This document shows positions 35,210 to 42,363 of a stretch of DNA of 64,000 bases, one piece after another (position 1 is the stretch's first letter; each line of letters starts with the position of its first letter). A program made the position numbers and the translations under genes. The notes under the pieces are model-generated. The model saw only the letters and a program-made list of their open reading frames with translations. It was not told the origin of the DNA and searched no databases. The stretch lies in NCBI RefSeq assembly GCF_900110165.1, contig NZ_FOCQ01000006.1, positions 62,001 to 126,000 on the forward strand, in the 5' to 3' direction. Source of the DNA: Lihuaxuella thermophila. Its GTDB lineage: Bacteria > Bacillota > Bacilli > Thermoactinomycetales > Thermoactinomycetaceae.

Positions 35210-36325
35210 TTAATAACTTCTTCCATCCCACATGTATTTTTTGATGATTTCTTGGTTGATCTCCACTCCTATGCCAATCCCTTTGGGAAGAGTAAGAAAT
35301 CCATTTGACGGCTGAAGTGGAATCAGTTGCGAAAAGGGATTTTCCATCACATCCCACTCAACGGGTTCAACCGAATCAGTTTCCATTTTTGTCCACGGCG
35401 GCAAGCATGACTGGGCAAATGCCATATATAACCGGGAGAGGGCTCCGTCAAAAGCATGGGGGGAACAACGAACCCCATAAGAGCGGGCCAGGTTTAACGT
35501 ATTCCTAAAGTCATCAACACCAGGATGATGATTTAAATCCGGCTGGATAATATCAAATGATCTTTTATTTAACAACGGAAGAAACTCCCGTGTGCTCTGA
35601 ATATTTTCCCCACCTGCTACGGGCATTGAAAGGCGATTCCTTAACATCCGGTATTCCTCCGTCTGATGAAGGGGAAGCGGTTCCTCAAACCAGAGCAGAT
35701 TCGCCGATCCGGAAAAGAAGCTTTCCCATTGGCAAGCGGTAGAGTAGTCGTAACTTTGATTGGCATCAATGGCCAATTGGATGTTCCCTTCAAATTTTTC
35801 TTGTAAGAGCCGGATATGTTTTTGGTCTTCCTGTAAGGAACGGCCCCCGACTTTCACTTTGACCTGTTTATACCCGTCCAGGACACTCTGCTCTACCAGA
35901 TGCAGAGAGTGATTCATCCAGTCCGCATCCTCGCTGTAGGATTGAAAGGAAGCATATACCGGCACTTGATCCCTCCACGATCCTCCCCATAAATCGCAGA
36001 CGGATAACCGGGATGACTTGGCGATGATTTCGGTTAAAGCCATGCTGACCCCGGATGCGATTCTCTGGTTCCACTTTTTTATGACATGAACCAGCTTATT
36101 TTTTTGCGTTGCTTTTTTTCCAATTAAAAATGGAATGATCCGTTCACGAAACCCAACATCCAGGGTTGGAAGCCAGTCGACAACTTCCCCCCATCCTTCG
36201 ATTCCCGATTGGGTTGTGATGCGGAATAAGTAACAGGACCGATAATATTTATATCCATTTGCATCACCGTAAGGTTTTGTTAATCGGCAAAACAATGGAA
36301 ATGTGTCGATTTTGCTAATTTCCAC
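35210..36325 (-). CDS. Mandelate racemase/muconate lactonizing-type enzyme
   Basis: A 371-residue enolase-superfamily protein. Catalytic lysines lie in YKQVKVKVGGRS; metal ligands are Asp in LAIDANQSYDY, Glu in LWFEEPLPL and Glu in MPVAGGENIQS. QPDLNHHPGVDD and CSPHAFDGALSRL continue the barrel. Such enzymes dehydrate or epimerise sugar acids. GTG 36325 was chosen because GGAGGTGA lies just upstream; the longer GTG 36340 start overlaps that site. It stands alone beside the ABC/GntR units and fits a pathway in which the Gfo/Idh dehydrogenases oxidise the sugar first. Confidence 0.86.
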   Translation of the reverse strand: MEISKIDTFPLFCRLTKPYGDANGYKYYRSCYLFRITTQSGIEGWGEVVDWLPTLDVGFRERIIPFLIGKKATQKNKLVHVIKKWNQRIASGVSMALTEIIAKSSRLSVCDLWGGSWRDQVPVYASFQSYSEDADWMNHSLHLVEQSVLDGYKQVKVKVGGRSLQEDQKHIRLLQEKFEGNIQLAIDANQSYDYSTACQWESFFSGSANLLWFEEPLPLHQTEEYRMLRNRLSMPVAGGENIQSTREFLPLLNKRSFDIIQPDLNHHPGVDDFRNTLNLARSYGVRCSPHAFDGALSRLYMAFAQSCLPPWTKMETDSVEPVEWDVMENPFSQLIPLQPSNGFLTLPKGIGIGVEINQEIIKKYMWDGRSY

Positions 36326-36514
36326 TATGTTCACCTCCACATGGCTGGATTACTTCCCTTCCGTTAACAGTATGGAATCTTGGCATGGATCGGTTCACTT
36401 TGGTTTTCCACCAAGTCAGCCATCACAGTGACAACAGGTATTTGAAACCAGAATTTCTGAATGCATGAACCTTTTGACAAGATGAAAGAGGCCTGAATTA
36501 GGCCCCGGCGGAAA

Positions 36515-36555
36515 AAGGAGGTGAAGTATTGCCAAATGGATACTCCTTCAGATGA
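36515..36555 (+). other. Perfect Shine-Dalgarno with an 8-codon open frame
   Basis: AAGGAGGTGA 36515-36524 is followed at TTG 36529 by an eight-codon frame (MPNGYSFR) ending TGA 36553-36555. It lies in a gene-free strip between two minus-strand genes. It may be a chance match or the remnant of a lost gene. Confidence 0.3.
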
Positions 36556-36579
36556 GCCGCTCGCTCTTCACTCAACTTC

Positions 36580-38001
36580 TCATTGCAGCGGTATGGATGT
36601 TTGCTCATTCACTTGCAATTGGAAATCACCAAACACCATTTGGGTCTCCTCGAAGAAACGATCCTGGTTTTCAGGGGCGACATAACCCAGCTGGATGCCC
36701 GTCGCCTTGGCAATAAACGGGTCGATGGTGCACAAATCCGATTTGGTCAAGTCGGCCAGAGCGGTTTTACCCAGGGAAATGGCAACCAGTTCCATTTCAC
36801 GCACACAAGCGTTCAAATACCGAACCAGATTCATCGCGCCTTGATCAACATCCAGTCGGTCCGTCATTTTTCCCGTGTAAACGAGCAAACTGGTAGGAGG
36901 TTCAAAGGGAGTGGCTTTCACCATCTGTTCGCTTACCAGTGCCATCAGGGCCGCGGTGCCGATGTACACAGCGTCCGCTCCCAAGGCGAGGGCCTTCAGC
37001 ATTTGCCCGGGGGTAACCAGGCCTCCCGTGACAATCAGGTTGACATCGCCAACAGCTCTTTTTCTGGCCAGAAACTCCGATGCCCGTGTCACCGCAAAGA
37101 AGGTAGGTAAACCGACATCATCCTGCAGAATGGGCGCTCCTCCGTGCGTTCCTCCTTCAGCCCCGTCCACCGTGATAAAATCAACTCCCGCTTCCAACGC
37201 AATCTGCAATTCCCGCTCGAGATGATGCGTGGCGGCTATTTTCAAGCCGACCGGGACGCCGGTTTCATCGCGGAGCCGCCTGACCAACCGGATAAATTCT
37301 TCCTTGGAGTTGACTTCAGGCAATCGGGAATGAATCCAGGCGTCTTCCCCTTCGCGCAACCCGAAAACCTCCCGGAAATCTTCCCCGATATTGTGGGCGG
37401 CGGTCCGTTGAGGGGATGAACCCTGAGCGCCTTGTCCCAATTGAATCTCAATCGCATCAAGGAGCTTGTATTTGTCGGGCTGATTCATCCATCCCCCCCG
37501 GTTGTACTGGCCGATGAACAGGCTGGCTGCTTCCCGTTCTTCTTTCAAGAGGCCCGCTTCTCCGGAATTGGTGGCCGTGCCGACGGCAGTGGCGGCTTTG
37601 GCCAAGGCTACTTTGGTTTTTTTGCTCAATGCTCCGCCGAAGGACATGGCGGCAATCATGATGGGGATGGAAAGGGTCATCGGTTTTCTGGCGCGGCGTC
37701 CGATCGTGACGGATGTGCTGATCCCGACGTTTTCAGGAGTGGGAAAACGGAAGAGGTGAACGGGATTAAACAGGATCTTCTCCCACGGGGACAAATGAAC
37801 AGGGCTTCCCAGCGGGCGGGAAACCGGAGTTCCTTGATTGGCCCGCATGGTAATCTCCATGAGGTTGGTGAGGCCTACCTTCTTCGTGACAGGCACCATT
37901 TCAAACAGGTTTTCTATGTATTGATCCCGGATGACCCGTGTAATCGCTTCATCTACCGTTTCGTTGATCACGGATCGTATCCATCTCTCAATGAGTTTCA
38001 T
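36580..38001 (-). CDS. FMN-binding glutamate synthase-family protein (YerD-like)
   Basis: A 473-residue protein matching the FMN barrel of glutamate synthase. IMIAAMSFGGALSKKTKVAL opens the domain, DFITVDGAEGGTHGGAP and LIVTGGLVTPGQMLKALALG form the FMN site, and GADAVYIGTAALMAL follows. The amidotransferase domain and the three iron-sulfur cysteines of true GltB are missing, so it is probably not a full glutamate synthase. ATG 38001 lies inside the end of the preceding small gene (14-base overlap). Its biochemical role is not established. Confidence 0.85.
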   Translation of the reverse strand: MKLIERWIRSVINETVDEAITRVIRDQYIENLFEMVPVTKKVGLTNLMEITMRANQGTPVSRPLGSPVHLSPWEKILFNPVHLFRFPTPENVGISTSVTIGRRARKPMTLSIPIMIAAMSFGGALSKKTKVALAKAATAVGTATNSGEAGLLKEEREAASLFIGQYNRGGWMNQPDKYKLLDAIEIQLGQGAQGSSPQRTAAHNIGEDFREVFGLREGEDAWIHSRLPEVNSKEEFIRLVRRLRDETGVPVGLKIAATHHLERELQIALEAGVDFITVDGAEGGTHGGAPILQDDVGLPTFFAVTRASEFLARKRAVGDVNLIVTGGLVTPGQMLKALALGADAVYIGTAALMALVSEQMVKATPFEPPTSLLVYTGKMTDRLDVDQGAMNLVRYLNACVREMELVAISLGKTALADLTKSDLCTIDPFIAKATGIQLGYVAPENQDRFFEETQMVFGDFQLQVNEQTSIPLQ

Positions 38002-38281
38002 CACGTTTGGAACGCCCTCCCCATTCGCCACGCTCCAGCGCGTTTTTGATACTTTCTACCTGTTGCGCCATTGCCAAACACATTTGCTTGATGGTCCCAA
38101 GCTGTCTGGCGGCATTTTGCTCTTCAACGGCAATGTCAACCAACTCACGATGGTCAAAGTTGGTGAGCTTGTTAAAATGTTCTCTTTCGATGGTTGACAA
38201 TGTTCCCGCCATCGTTTCAATGCGGTTCAATTCGGAGTGGATGTAAGAAAGTGTTTGTTTCAAGTCTTGAACGTTTTCCAT
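37988..38281 (-). CDS. Small helical protein coupled to the glutamate synthase-like gene
   Basis: A 97-residue protein, predicted almost entirely helical (VQDLKQTLSYIHSELNRIET; LGTIKQMCLAMAQQVESIKN), with a basic tail RGEWGGRSKRDETH. ATG 38281 was chosen for AGGTG nine bases upstream; GTG 38293 is an alternative. Its end overlaps the next gene by 14 bases, which indicates translational coupling. No family is recognised; a partner or regulator of the FMN protein is possible. Confidence 0.72.
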   Translation of the reverse strand: MENVQDLKQTLSYIHSELNRIETMAGTLSTIEREHFNKLTNFDHRELVDIAVEEQNAARQLGTIKQMCLAMAQQVESIKNALERGEWGGRSKRDETH

Positions 38282-38485
38282 ATGCTTGTACACCTGCCCT
38301 AGTGATGTTGCTGTCCCCGGTCGAAACCTCGGGGAACGGTCAGAACAAAACGAGAAGGCCCGGACCGTGAATGCTCCTTCCTATTTTCATTGGCCGGCCG
38401 AGCTGCTTTCCACTCTTCAGGATTTCCCTTCCGGTCTAAAATCATACCAAGCCGTCAAATGATGGATCACTGCTCCCTGCATGTT

Positions 38486-39097
38486 TTACTTTTTTATACG
38501 GGTAATGACGGCCCTTTCCATCCGGGGGGTAAAAAACTGTACCAGCGGACCGCTTAAAAAGGTATAAATCAACGTTCCCAGGCCAATCGGCCCCTGTAAC
38601 AGGACAGCAAATACCAGAGCACCTGCATCCCCTAAAAATTTGGAGGCCATCAGGCTCAAGCCAAAGCGGTCACAAAGAGCCATCATGAATTGGTCAGCAG
38701 GAGTAAGTGCAATTTCTCCCTGCAGGTATATACTGATTCCGAACGAAGTAACGAATAGCCCCAGCCAAAAAATGAGTACTTTCACACCTGCTTCCACTGG
38801 TTGAAAAGAAATCAGCTGCAACCAAAAATCTATACACAAACCGAGGATGAATACAGTCATGAACGAAAGGAAGTCAGTCCGGCATTTCATCAAATATGAA
38901 CTTAAAATAATAAAGATGACTCCGAAGATGATCAGCCATAATCCCACAGATAAACCAAAATGACGGGTCATCCCCACATAAAATCCGTCCCAGGGACCGG
39001 TTCCCAAATCGGAAACGATCATCAAAGCGAGTCCCAATGATTGCAGAACCAGACCCGCTATGTACATAACGATTCGGATGACGGCTTTGTACATCAT
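38486..39097 (-). CDS. YczE/YyaS-family membrane protein (copy 2)
   Basis: A 203-residue protein with five predicted helices, clearly paralogous to the protein at 25670-26269: both share the pattern LGTGxWDGFYVGMxxHFGL and GISIYxQGxxALTPxDQ, and the same order of helices. Function is unknown. It stands alone. The start is MM at 39097/39094 with AAGGG upstream. Confidence 0.82.
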   Translation of the reverse strand: MMYKAVIRIVMYIAGLVLQSLGLALMIVSDLGTGPWDGFYVGMTRHFGLSVGLWLIIFGVIFIILSSYLMKCRTDFLSFMTVFILGLCIDFWLQLISFQPVEAGVKVLIFWLGLFVTSFGISIYLQGEIALTPADQFMMALCDRFGLSLMASKFLGDAGALVFAVLLQGPIGLGTLIYTFLSGPLVQFFTPRMERAVITRIKK

Positions 39098-39347
39098 ACG
39101 GACAACAACCCTTTAAGAAGTGATCGATAAAATATATGTACAAGTTCCATCAAATAGGCCGTTCCCTTTATCAAAGTTTTTTGAGCGAACTCACCGTGGG
39201 AGACCGGACACGCAAGAGAGTATATGTGGGATTTTAAGCAAAACTCAAAAATTATTCATCCCAAGTCCCCCCGATTCGCAGTATAAACTGCTCCTCACGA
39301 AAAAGGAGCTGAGTTCTTGGGCTTTACTGGACAAAGCTGAGAAATAC
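39098..39347. other. Intergenic strip without a gene
   Basis: Between the second YczE gene and the terminator at 39348 no frame has a ribosome binding site and gene-like composition. Nothing further seen. Confidence 0.5.
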
Positions 39348-39388
39348 ACAAAACCCCGTCTCTTTTTGAATCAAAGAGCGGGGTTTGT
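39348..39388 (-). terminator. Hairpin terminator after the small lipoprotein gene
   Basis: ACAAACCCCGCTCTTT (39388-39373 on the minus strand) pairs with 39365-39348, with a small mismatch and a short T run. The plus strand also has a short T tail. Confidence 0.7.
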
Positions 39389-39408
39389 CATCATGCTGAA
39401 GTACCGAA

Positions 39409-39552
39409 TTATACAACTCCGTACTGGACTCCGGTAGTTGGTAAACTCTCACTGTGTCCACGAGTTTTGCCATCTCCACCGCCGCCGCCACATCCGGTTG
39501 CAAGAGCCAATGCCACGATAATCGTCAAAATAGTAGCCAGCCATTTTTCCAT
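39409..39552 (-). CDS. Very small lipoprotein with glycine-rich start (47 residues)
   Basis: The protein begins MEKWLATILTIIVALALATG and its lipobox cysteine follows at once, then a run of five glycines (CGGGGGDGKTRGHSESLP). ATG 39552 was chosen because AAAGGA lies 8 bases upstream; ATG 39561 overlaps it. The mature peptide would be under 30 residues, with a TTGVQYG tail. Function is unknown. A terminator follows. Confidence 0.6.
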   Translation of the reverse strand: MEKWLATILTIIVALALATGCGGGGGDGKTRGHSESLPTTGVQYGVV

Positions 39553-39709
39553 ATGATTCATCCTTTGTTTATATGGTTCAGTTCAAACAGGCTTTATCCC
39601 AATTTCTCCGGTTTGTCAGACCGGAGACTCTCCGAATAAGCTGATGTCCGGTCTTCCTATGTCAGAGTTTGTACGCAGACTCTTCTCCGATCGACAGCGG
39701 CCCCAATGA

Positions 39710-39922
39710 TTATCTTCCCGAATATTGTGTAGACTGATCAGGCCTGGCCGGCCGAGACATGATCTCTTGAGCCAACTGTTCCTGCACCGATGTTGGTTGG
39801 TATGTTTGTTGAGATTGAGTTCGTTCCGTAACCGTCGCTTCCAAATGTGATAACCGGTCTTTTAATACACTTAACTCGTCACGTAATTTTGTAAGCTCAT
39901 TGAGCATTTCTGTTTCCGTCAT
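39710..39922 (-). CDS. Small coiled-coil protein (70 residues)
   Basis: The sequence starts MTETEMLNELTKLRDELSVL, a clear heptad pattern over about residues 5-35, followed by a Gln-rich hydrophilic tail (TERTQSQQTYQPTSVQEQLA). ATG 39922 has GGGGAGTG upstream. It resembles the small coiled-coil protein at 63355-63576 only in style. Function is unknown. Confidence 0.65.
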   Translation of the reverse strand: MTETEMLNELTKLRDELSVLKDRLSHLEATVTERTQSQQTYQPTSVQEQLAQEIMSRPARPDQSTQYSGR

Positions 39923-40081
39923 GATCCAAACACTCCCCATTCATAATAAAGAGATTTATTGGGTTAGTTTGATCAACAGACCTGTAATTCATCCCTGAAA
40001 TACAAATCATTTTGTAGCGAGTTCATGGTACTGATTAAGAGTTGAGGGATTGGATCACACTTACTCATAGGAGGTGTTGGG

Positions 40082-40516
40082 ATGCGTAAACTCTTTTTGG
40101 GCGCATTTCTGTTTGGTGTGGGTGTGATTGGCATGCTTGACGGTATCATCTTTCACCAACTGTTGCAATGGCACAGTATGGTGATGTATCGAACCAAGCC
40201 GGATCAGGTGGTCAGTGACGGAGTCTTTCACTTGGCTGTTACCACGGTCTGGTTTGTGGCGACGCTGTTGGTGTTGCATAGTGACCCTCCAACCGCGCCC
40301 CCGCAGCGCCGGACATTTTGGGGTGGGTTTCTGCTTGGCGGCGGGCTGTTTAATCTGATTGAAGGAATTGTGGATCATCATCTGCTGGGAGTTCATCATG
40401 TGAATGAGTATGCAGCCAACCCACTCGGCTACGATTTGCTGTTTGATGCGGTTGCCGTCGGGATGATCGGTTGGGGATATTTTTTAACGCGTAAAGGCAA
40501 AAAAGTACGGACGTGA
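40082..40516 (+). CDS. DUF2243-family membrane protein
   Basis: A 144-residue protein with four predicted membrane helices. Two repeated His-containing motifs, LDGIIFHQLLQWHSM and IEGIVDHHLLGVHHVNE, are the mark of DUF2243; the histidines on the membrane face could bind metal or haem. ATG 40082 has GGAGGTGTTGGG upstream. It is monocistronic. Function is unknown. Confidence 0.87.
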   Translation: MRKLFLGAFLFGVGVIGMLDGIIFHQLLQWHSMVMYRTKPDQVVSDGVFHLAVTTVWFVATLLVLHSDPPTAPPQRRTFWGGFLLGGGLFNLIEGIVDHHLLGVHHVNEYAANPLGYDLLFDAVAVGMIGWGYFLTRKGKKVRT

Positions 40517-40645
40517 TGGTTGCCACAATTCAAAAGGGATGATAACAAACCATTGCCGTTATCCGTCCCTGTTTGATACGGTGTTCTGAGGTCTATAACA
40601 AGTACTTTCCACATTACTTTCTTCACAGTGCATTGTAAGGGAGCA

Positions 40646-40840
40646 TTACAAATTTGCGGAAAATGAATGTGCGGAAATGCGTTCACTGCAAGCCTGGATT
40701 ATGAAACCGGCCGCCTTTTCCAAAGTACTTCCACCTGGGTTTCCCCGATCACCCCGCCGATCGCCTTCACGGCCGCTGCATCCACTTACGAAATAAGCCA
40801 CCATGGCAAGTGTAACTACAAGGAAAAATAGTTTTTTCAC
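40646..40840 (-). CDS. Small lipoprotein (64 residues)
   Basis: The signal VKKLFFLVVTLAMVAYFVSG ends at a lipobox cysteine (VSGC). The mature part is short and charged (SGREGDRRGDRGNPGG), with a C-terminal ERISAHSFSANL. GTG 40840 was chosen because AAAGGATTG lies at good spacing; TTG 40858 is an alternative. Function is unknown. Confidence 0.6.
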   Translation of the reverse strand: MKKLFFLVVTLAMVAYFVSGCSGREGDRRGDRGNPGGSTLEKAAGFIIQACSERISAHSFSANL

Positions 40841-40930
40841 GGACTTCAATCCTTTCAAAAAAGCTGGATTCGTCGGAATGAGAGAAGAACAAGTGCTTCA
40901 ACGGATGGTTTGAATGAGTTGAAAATGCGC

Positions 40931-41116
40931 TCAATTTTTCTTCCTATCCTGTTCCCCTTGTCTGTCCTTTGCGATGCCATATTGAAAATACGATTCATTG
41001 ATTGCATCCGTTACAGGCTGATCCGGTCTCTCGGAAAACATTTCGAAACTGAATTCCGTTGTATAATCGTTGCTTTGAATCGCATCTGCTTGTTTTTTTG
41101 GTCTGTCCTTGTTCAT
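40931..41116 (-). CDS. Small acidic hydrophilic protein (61 residues)
   Basis: ATG 41116 has AAGGGAGATCCAC upstream. The protein reads MNKDRPKKQADAIQSNDYTT at the start and has FQYGIAKDRQGEQDRKKN at the end. It has no membrane segment. The overall pattern (YTTEFSFE..., VTDAINESYFQYG) is loosely like DUF4025/YozQ proteins, but this match is uncertain. Function is unknown. Confidence 0.55.
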   Translation of the reverse strand: MNKDRPKKQADAIQSNDYTTEFSFEMFSERPDQPVTDAINESYFQYGIAKDRQGEQDRKKN

Positions 41117-41301
41117 GTGGATCTCCCTTCTGATCGCTACCGTTGTTTTATGTTAAAGTTGCCCAATCATTTGCGTATTATTTGACCAATTTATAACAGG
41201 AATCACCCAATGATGATTTACTATTCAGCAAATTCATCACAGGTAAAACAATCTCCCCATTTAAAATCGAAAACATGAATTTTACCCAAAAAATAATTTA
41301 A

Positions 41302-41326
41302 AGCCAGCGGATTCATCCGGCCGGCT
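41302..41326 (-). terminator. Hairpin terminator downstream of the 35-residue gene
   Basis: Imperfect stem 41326-41316 / 41311-41302 (AGCCGGCCGGA with TCCGCTGGCT), followed on the minus strand by a T-rich stretch. Confidence 0.6.
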
Positions 41327-41335
41327 CTCTTCATA

Positions 41336-41443
41336 TTATTTCCTTTTTTGCGCGATTTCAGCAACTCTTTGTACCACAAACTTGTTCACTGACGCAGCCG
41401 ATTCACGGCTTTCGAGTGTTACACTCGCACGATCGTCGCCCAT
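41336..41443 (-). CDS. Micro-protein of 35 residues
   Basis: ATG 41443 follows GGGAGGAGAAGTGAA, an excellent ribosome binding site. The sequence opens MGDDRASVTLESRESAASVN and ends VVQRVAEIAQKRK, predicted as one amphipathic helix after a short acidic head. A hairpin terminator follows. It lies 71 bases after the SMR pair on the same strand and might share its transcript. No family is recognised. Confidence 0.6.
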   Translation of the reverse strand: MGDDRASVTLESRESAASVNKFVVQRVAEIAQKRK

Positions 41444-41514
41444 TTCACTTCTCCTCCCTGTCCACCAGGGGATCGAACATACCGGGAGAAAAGGAAAATC
41501 TTTTGAAGCAGCGT

Positions 41515-41829
41515 TTATTCCACGAACTTCAATGCGATTACACAACCGATGATTCCCGCGATGCACAGGATGCGAAGGGGGTGTTTCGATTCTTTGAAGA
41601 AAATCATGCCCACGATGGCTCCACCGACCGTACCGATCCCCGTCCAAACGGCATATGCGGTGGAAAGCGAGATGGTTTTCATTGCCGCCATCAGCAATTG
41701 GAAGCTGATGACAAAGGCCACGATCATCAGGATGTTGTTGGTCCAGTTGTCGTTTTCCGCCACCCGTTTGATGCCGATCACGCCGACCACTTCCAGCAGT
41801 CCGGCCAGAATTAACAGCCACCATTCCAT
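41515..41829 (-). CDS. SMR-family multidrug/guanidinium exporter subunit B
   Basis: A 104-residue protein with four helices: MEWWLLILAGLLEVVGVIGI holds the essential Glu of helix one, and STAYAVWTGIGTVGGAIVGM is the SMR signature. The ATG overlaps the stop of the first SMR gene (TGATG), so the two subunits form an obligate pair like YkkC/YkkD. No guanidine riboswitch is seen upstream. The substrate is a cationic compound. Confidence 0.88.
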   Translation of the reverse strand: MEWWLLILAGLLEVVGVIGIKRVAENDNWTNNILMIVAFVISFQLLMAAMKTISLSTAYAVWTGIGTVGGAIVGMIFFKESKHPLRILCIAGIIGCVIALKFVE

Positions 41830-42215
41830 CAAGTTCGTTCCCCCTCTCCGCTGGTCAGCTTCAATCCGATGATGCACAGGAGCAACAAAAGGACAAGGGA
41901 GATTTTCATCCAGCTGATGCCTTGGGAAAATACTGCTTCGACCGCAACGGTCCCGATGGTGCCTATCGCTGTAAACACAGCGTAAGTCGACCCGACGGGA
42001 AGCACCTGGGATGCTTTGATGATCAAATCGAAACTCACCAGGAGAGAGAGGACCACCACAATCGTGGGAACTGCTTCGTATTTGAAACCCGAAGCCCATA
42101 CGATTTCCAGCGCCCCGCCGATCCATACGTATGCCCAGGCCCTGTTTTTGCTGATCGGTTTCTTTTGTCGTTTTGGTGCATCTTCCACGGATGGTTTCGT
42201 TTCTTCTCCGCTCAA
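41829..42215 (-). CDS. SMR-family exporter subunit A with N-terminal extension
   Basis: A 128-residue SMR protein. Helix one has the key Glu in YVWIGGALEIVWASGFKYE; GSTYAVFTAIGTIGTVAVEA is the signature. Unlike typical 105-residue members, about 25 hydrophilic residues precede helix one (MSGEETKPSVEDAPKRQKKP). It is coupled to the second SMR gene by a one-base overlap. AAAAGGAAGTGAC sits in front of the start. Confidence 0.86.
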   Translation of the reverse strand: MSGEETKPSVEDAPKRQKKPISKNRAWAYVWIGGALEIVWASGFKYEAVPTIVVVLSLLVSFDLIIKASQVLPVGSTYAVFTAIGTIGTVAVEAVFSQGISWMKISLVLLLLLCIIGLKLTSGEGERT

Positions 42216-42363
42216 TTTTTGTCACTTCCTTTTCGTTTTGTTCTCACAAACCCCATCCCTTGCATCCATTGGCATCCCTTATTGTGTAAACTTCCTATCA
42301 TCCAGGATACAGCCTGTATCTGTTCATGTGTACCCCGGATCTTATTCTGCTTTCTTTGGGCAT

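Noticed and set aside
42216-42363. Guanidine riboswitch upstream of the SMR pair
   Set aside because: The pair resembles YkkC/YkkD, but the strip between comM and the SMR start shows no ykkC-type conserved motifs.
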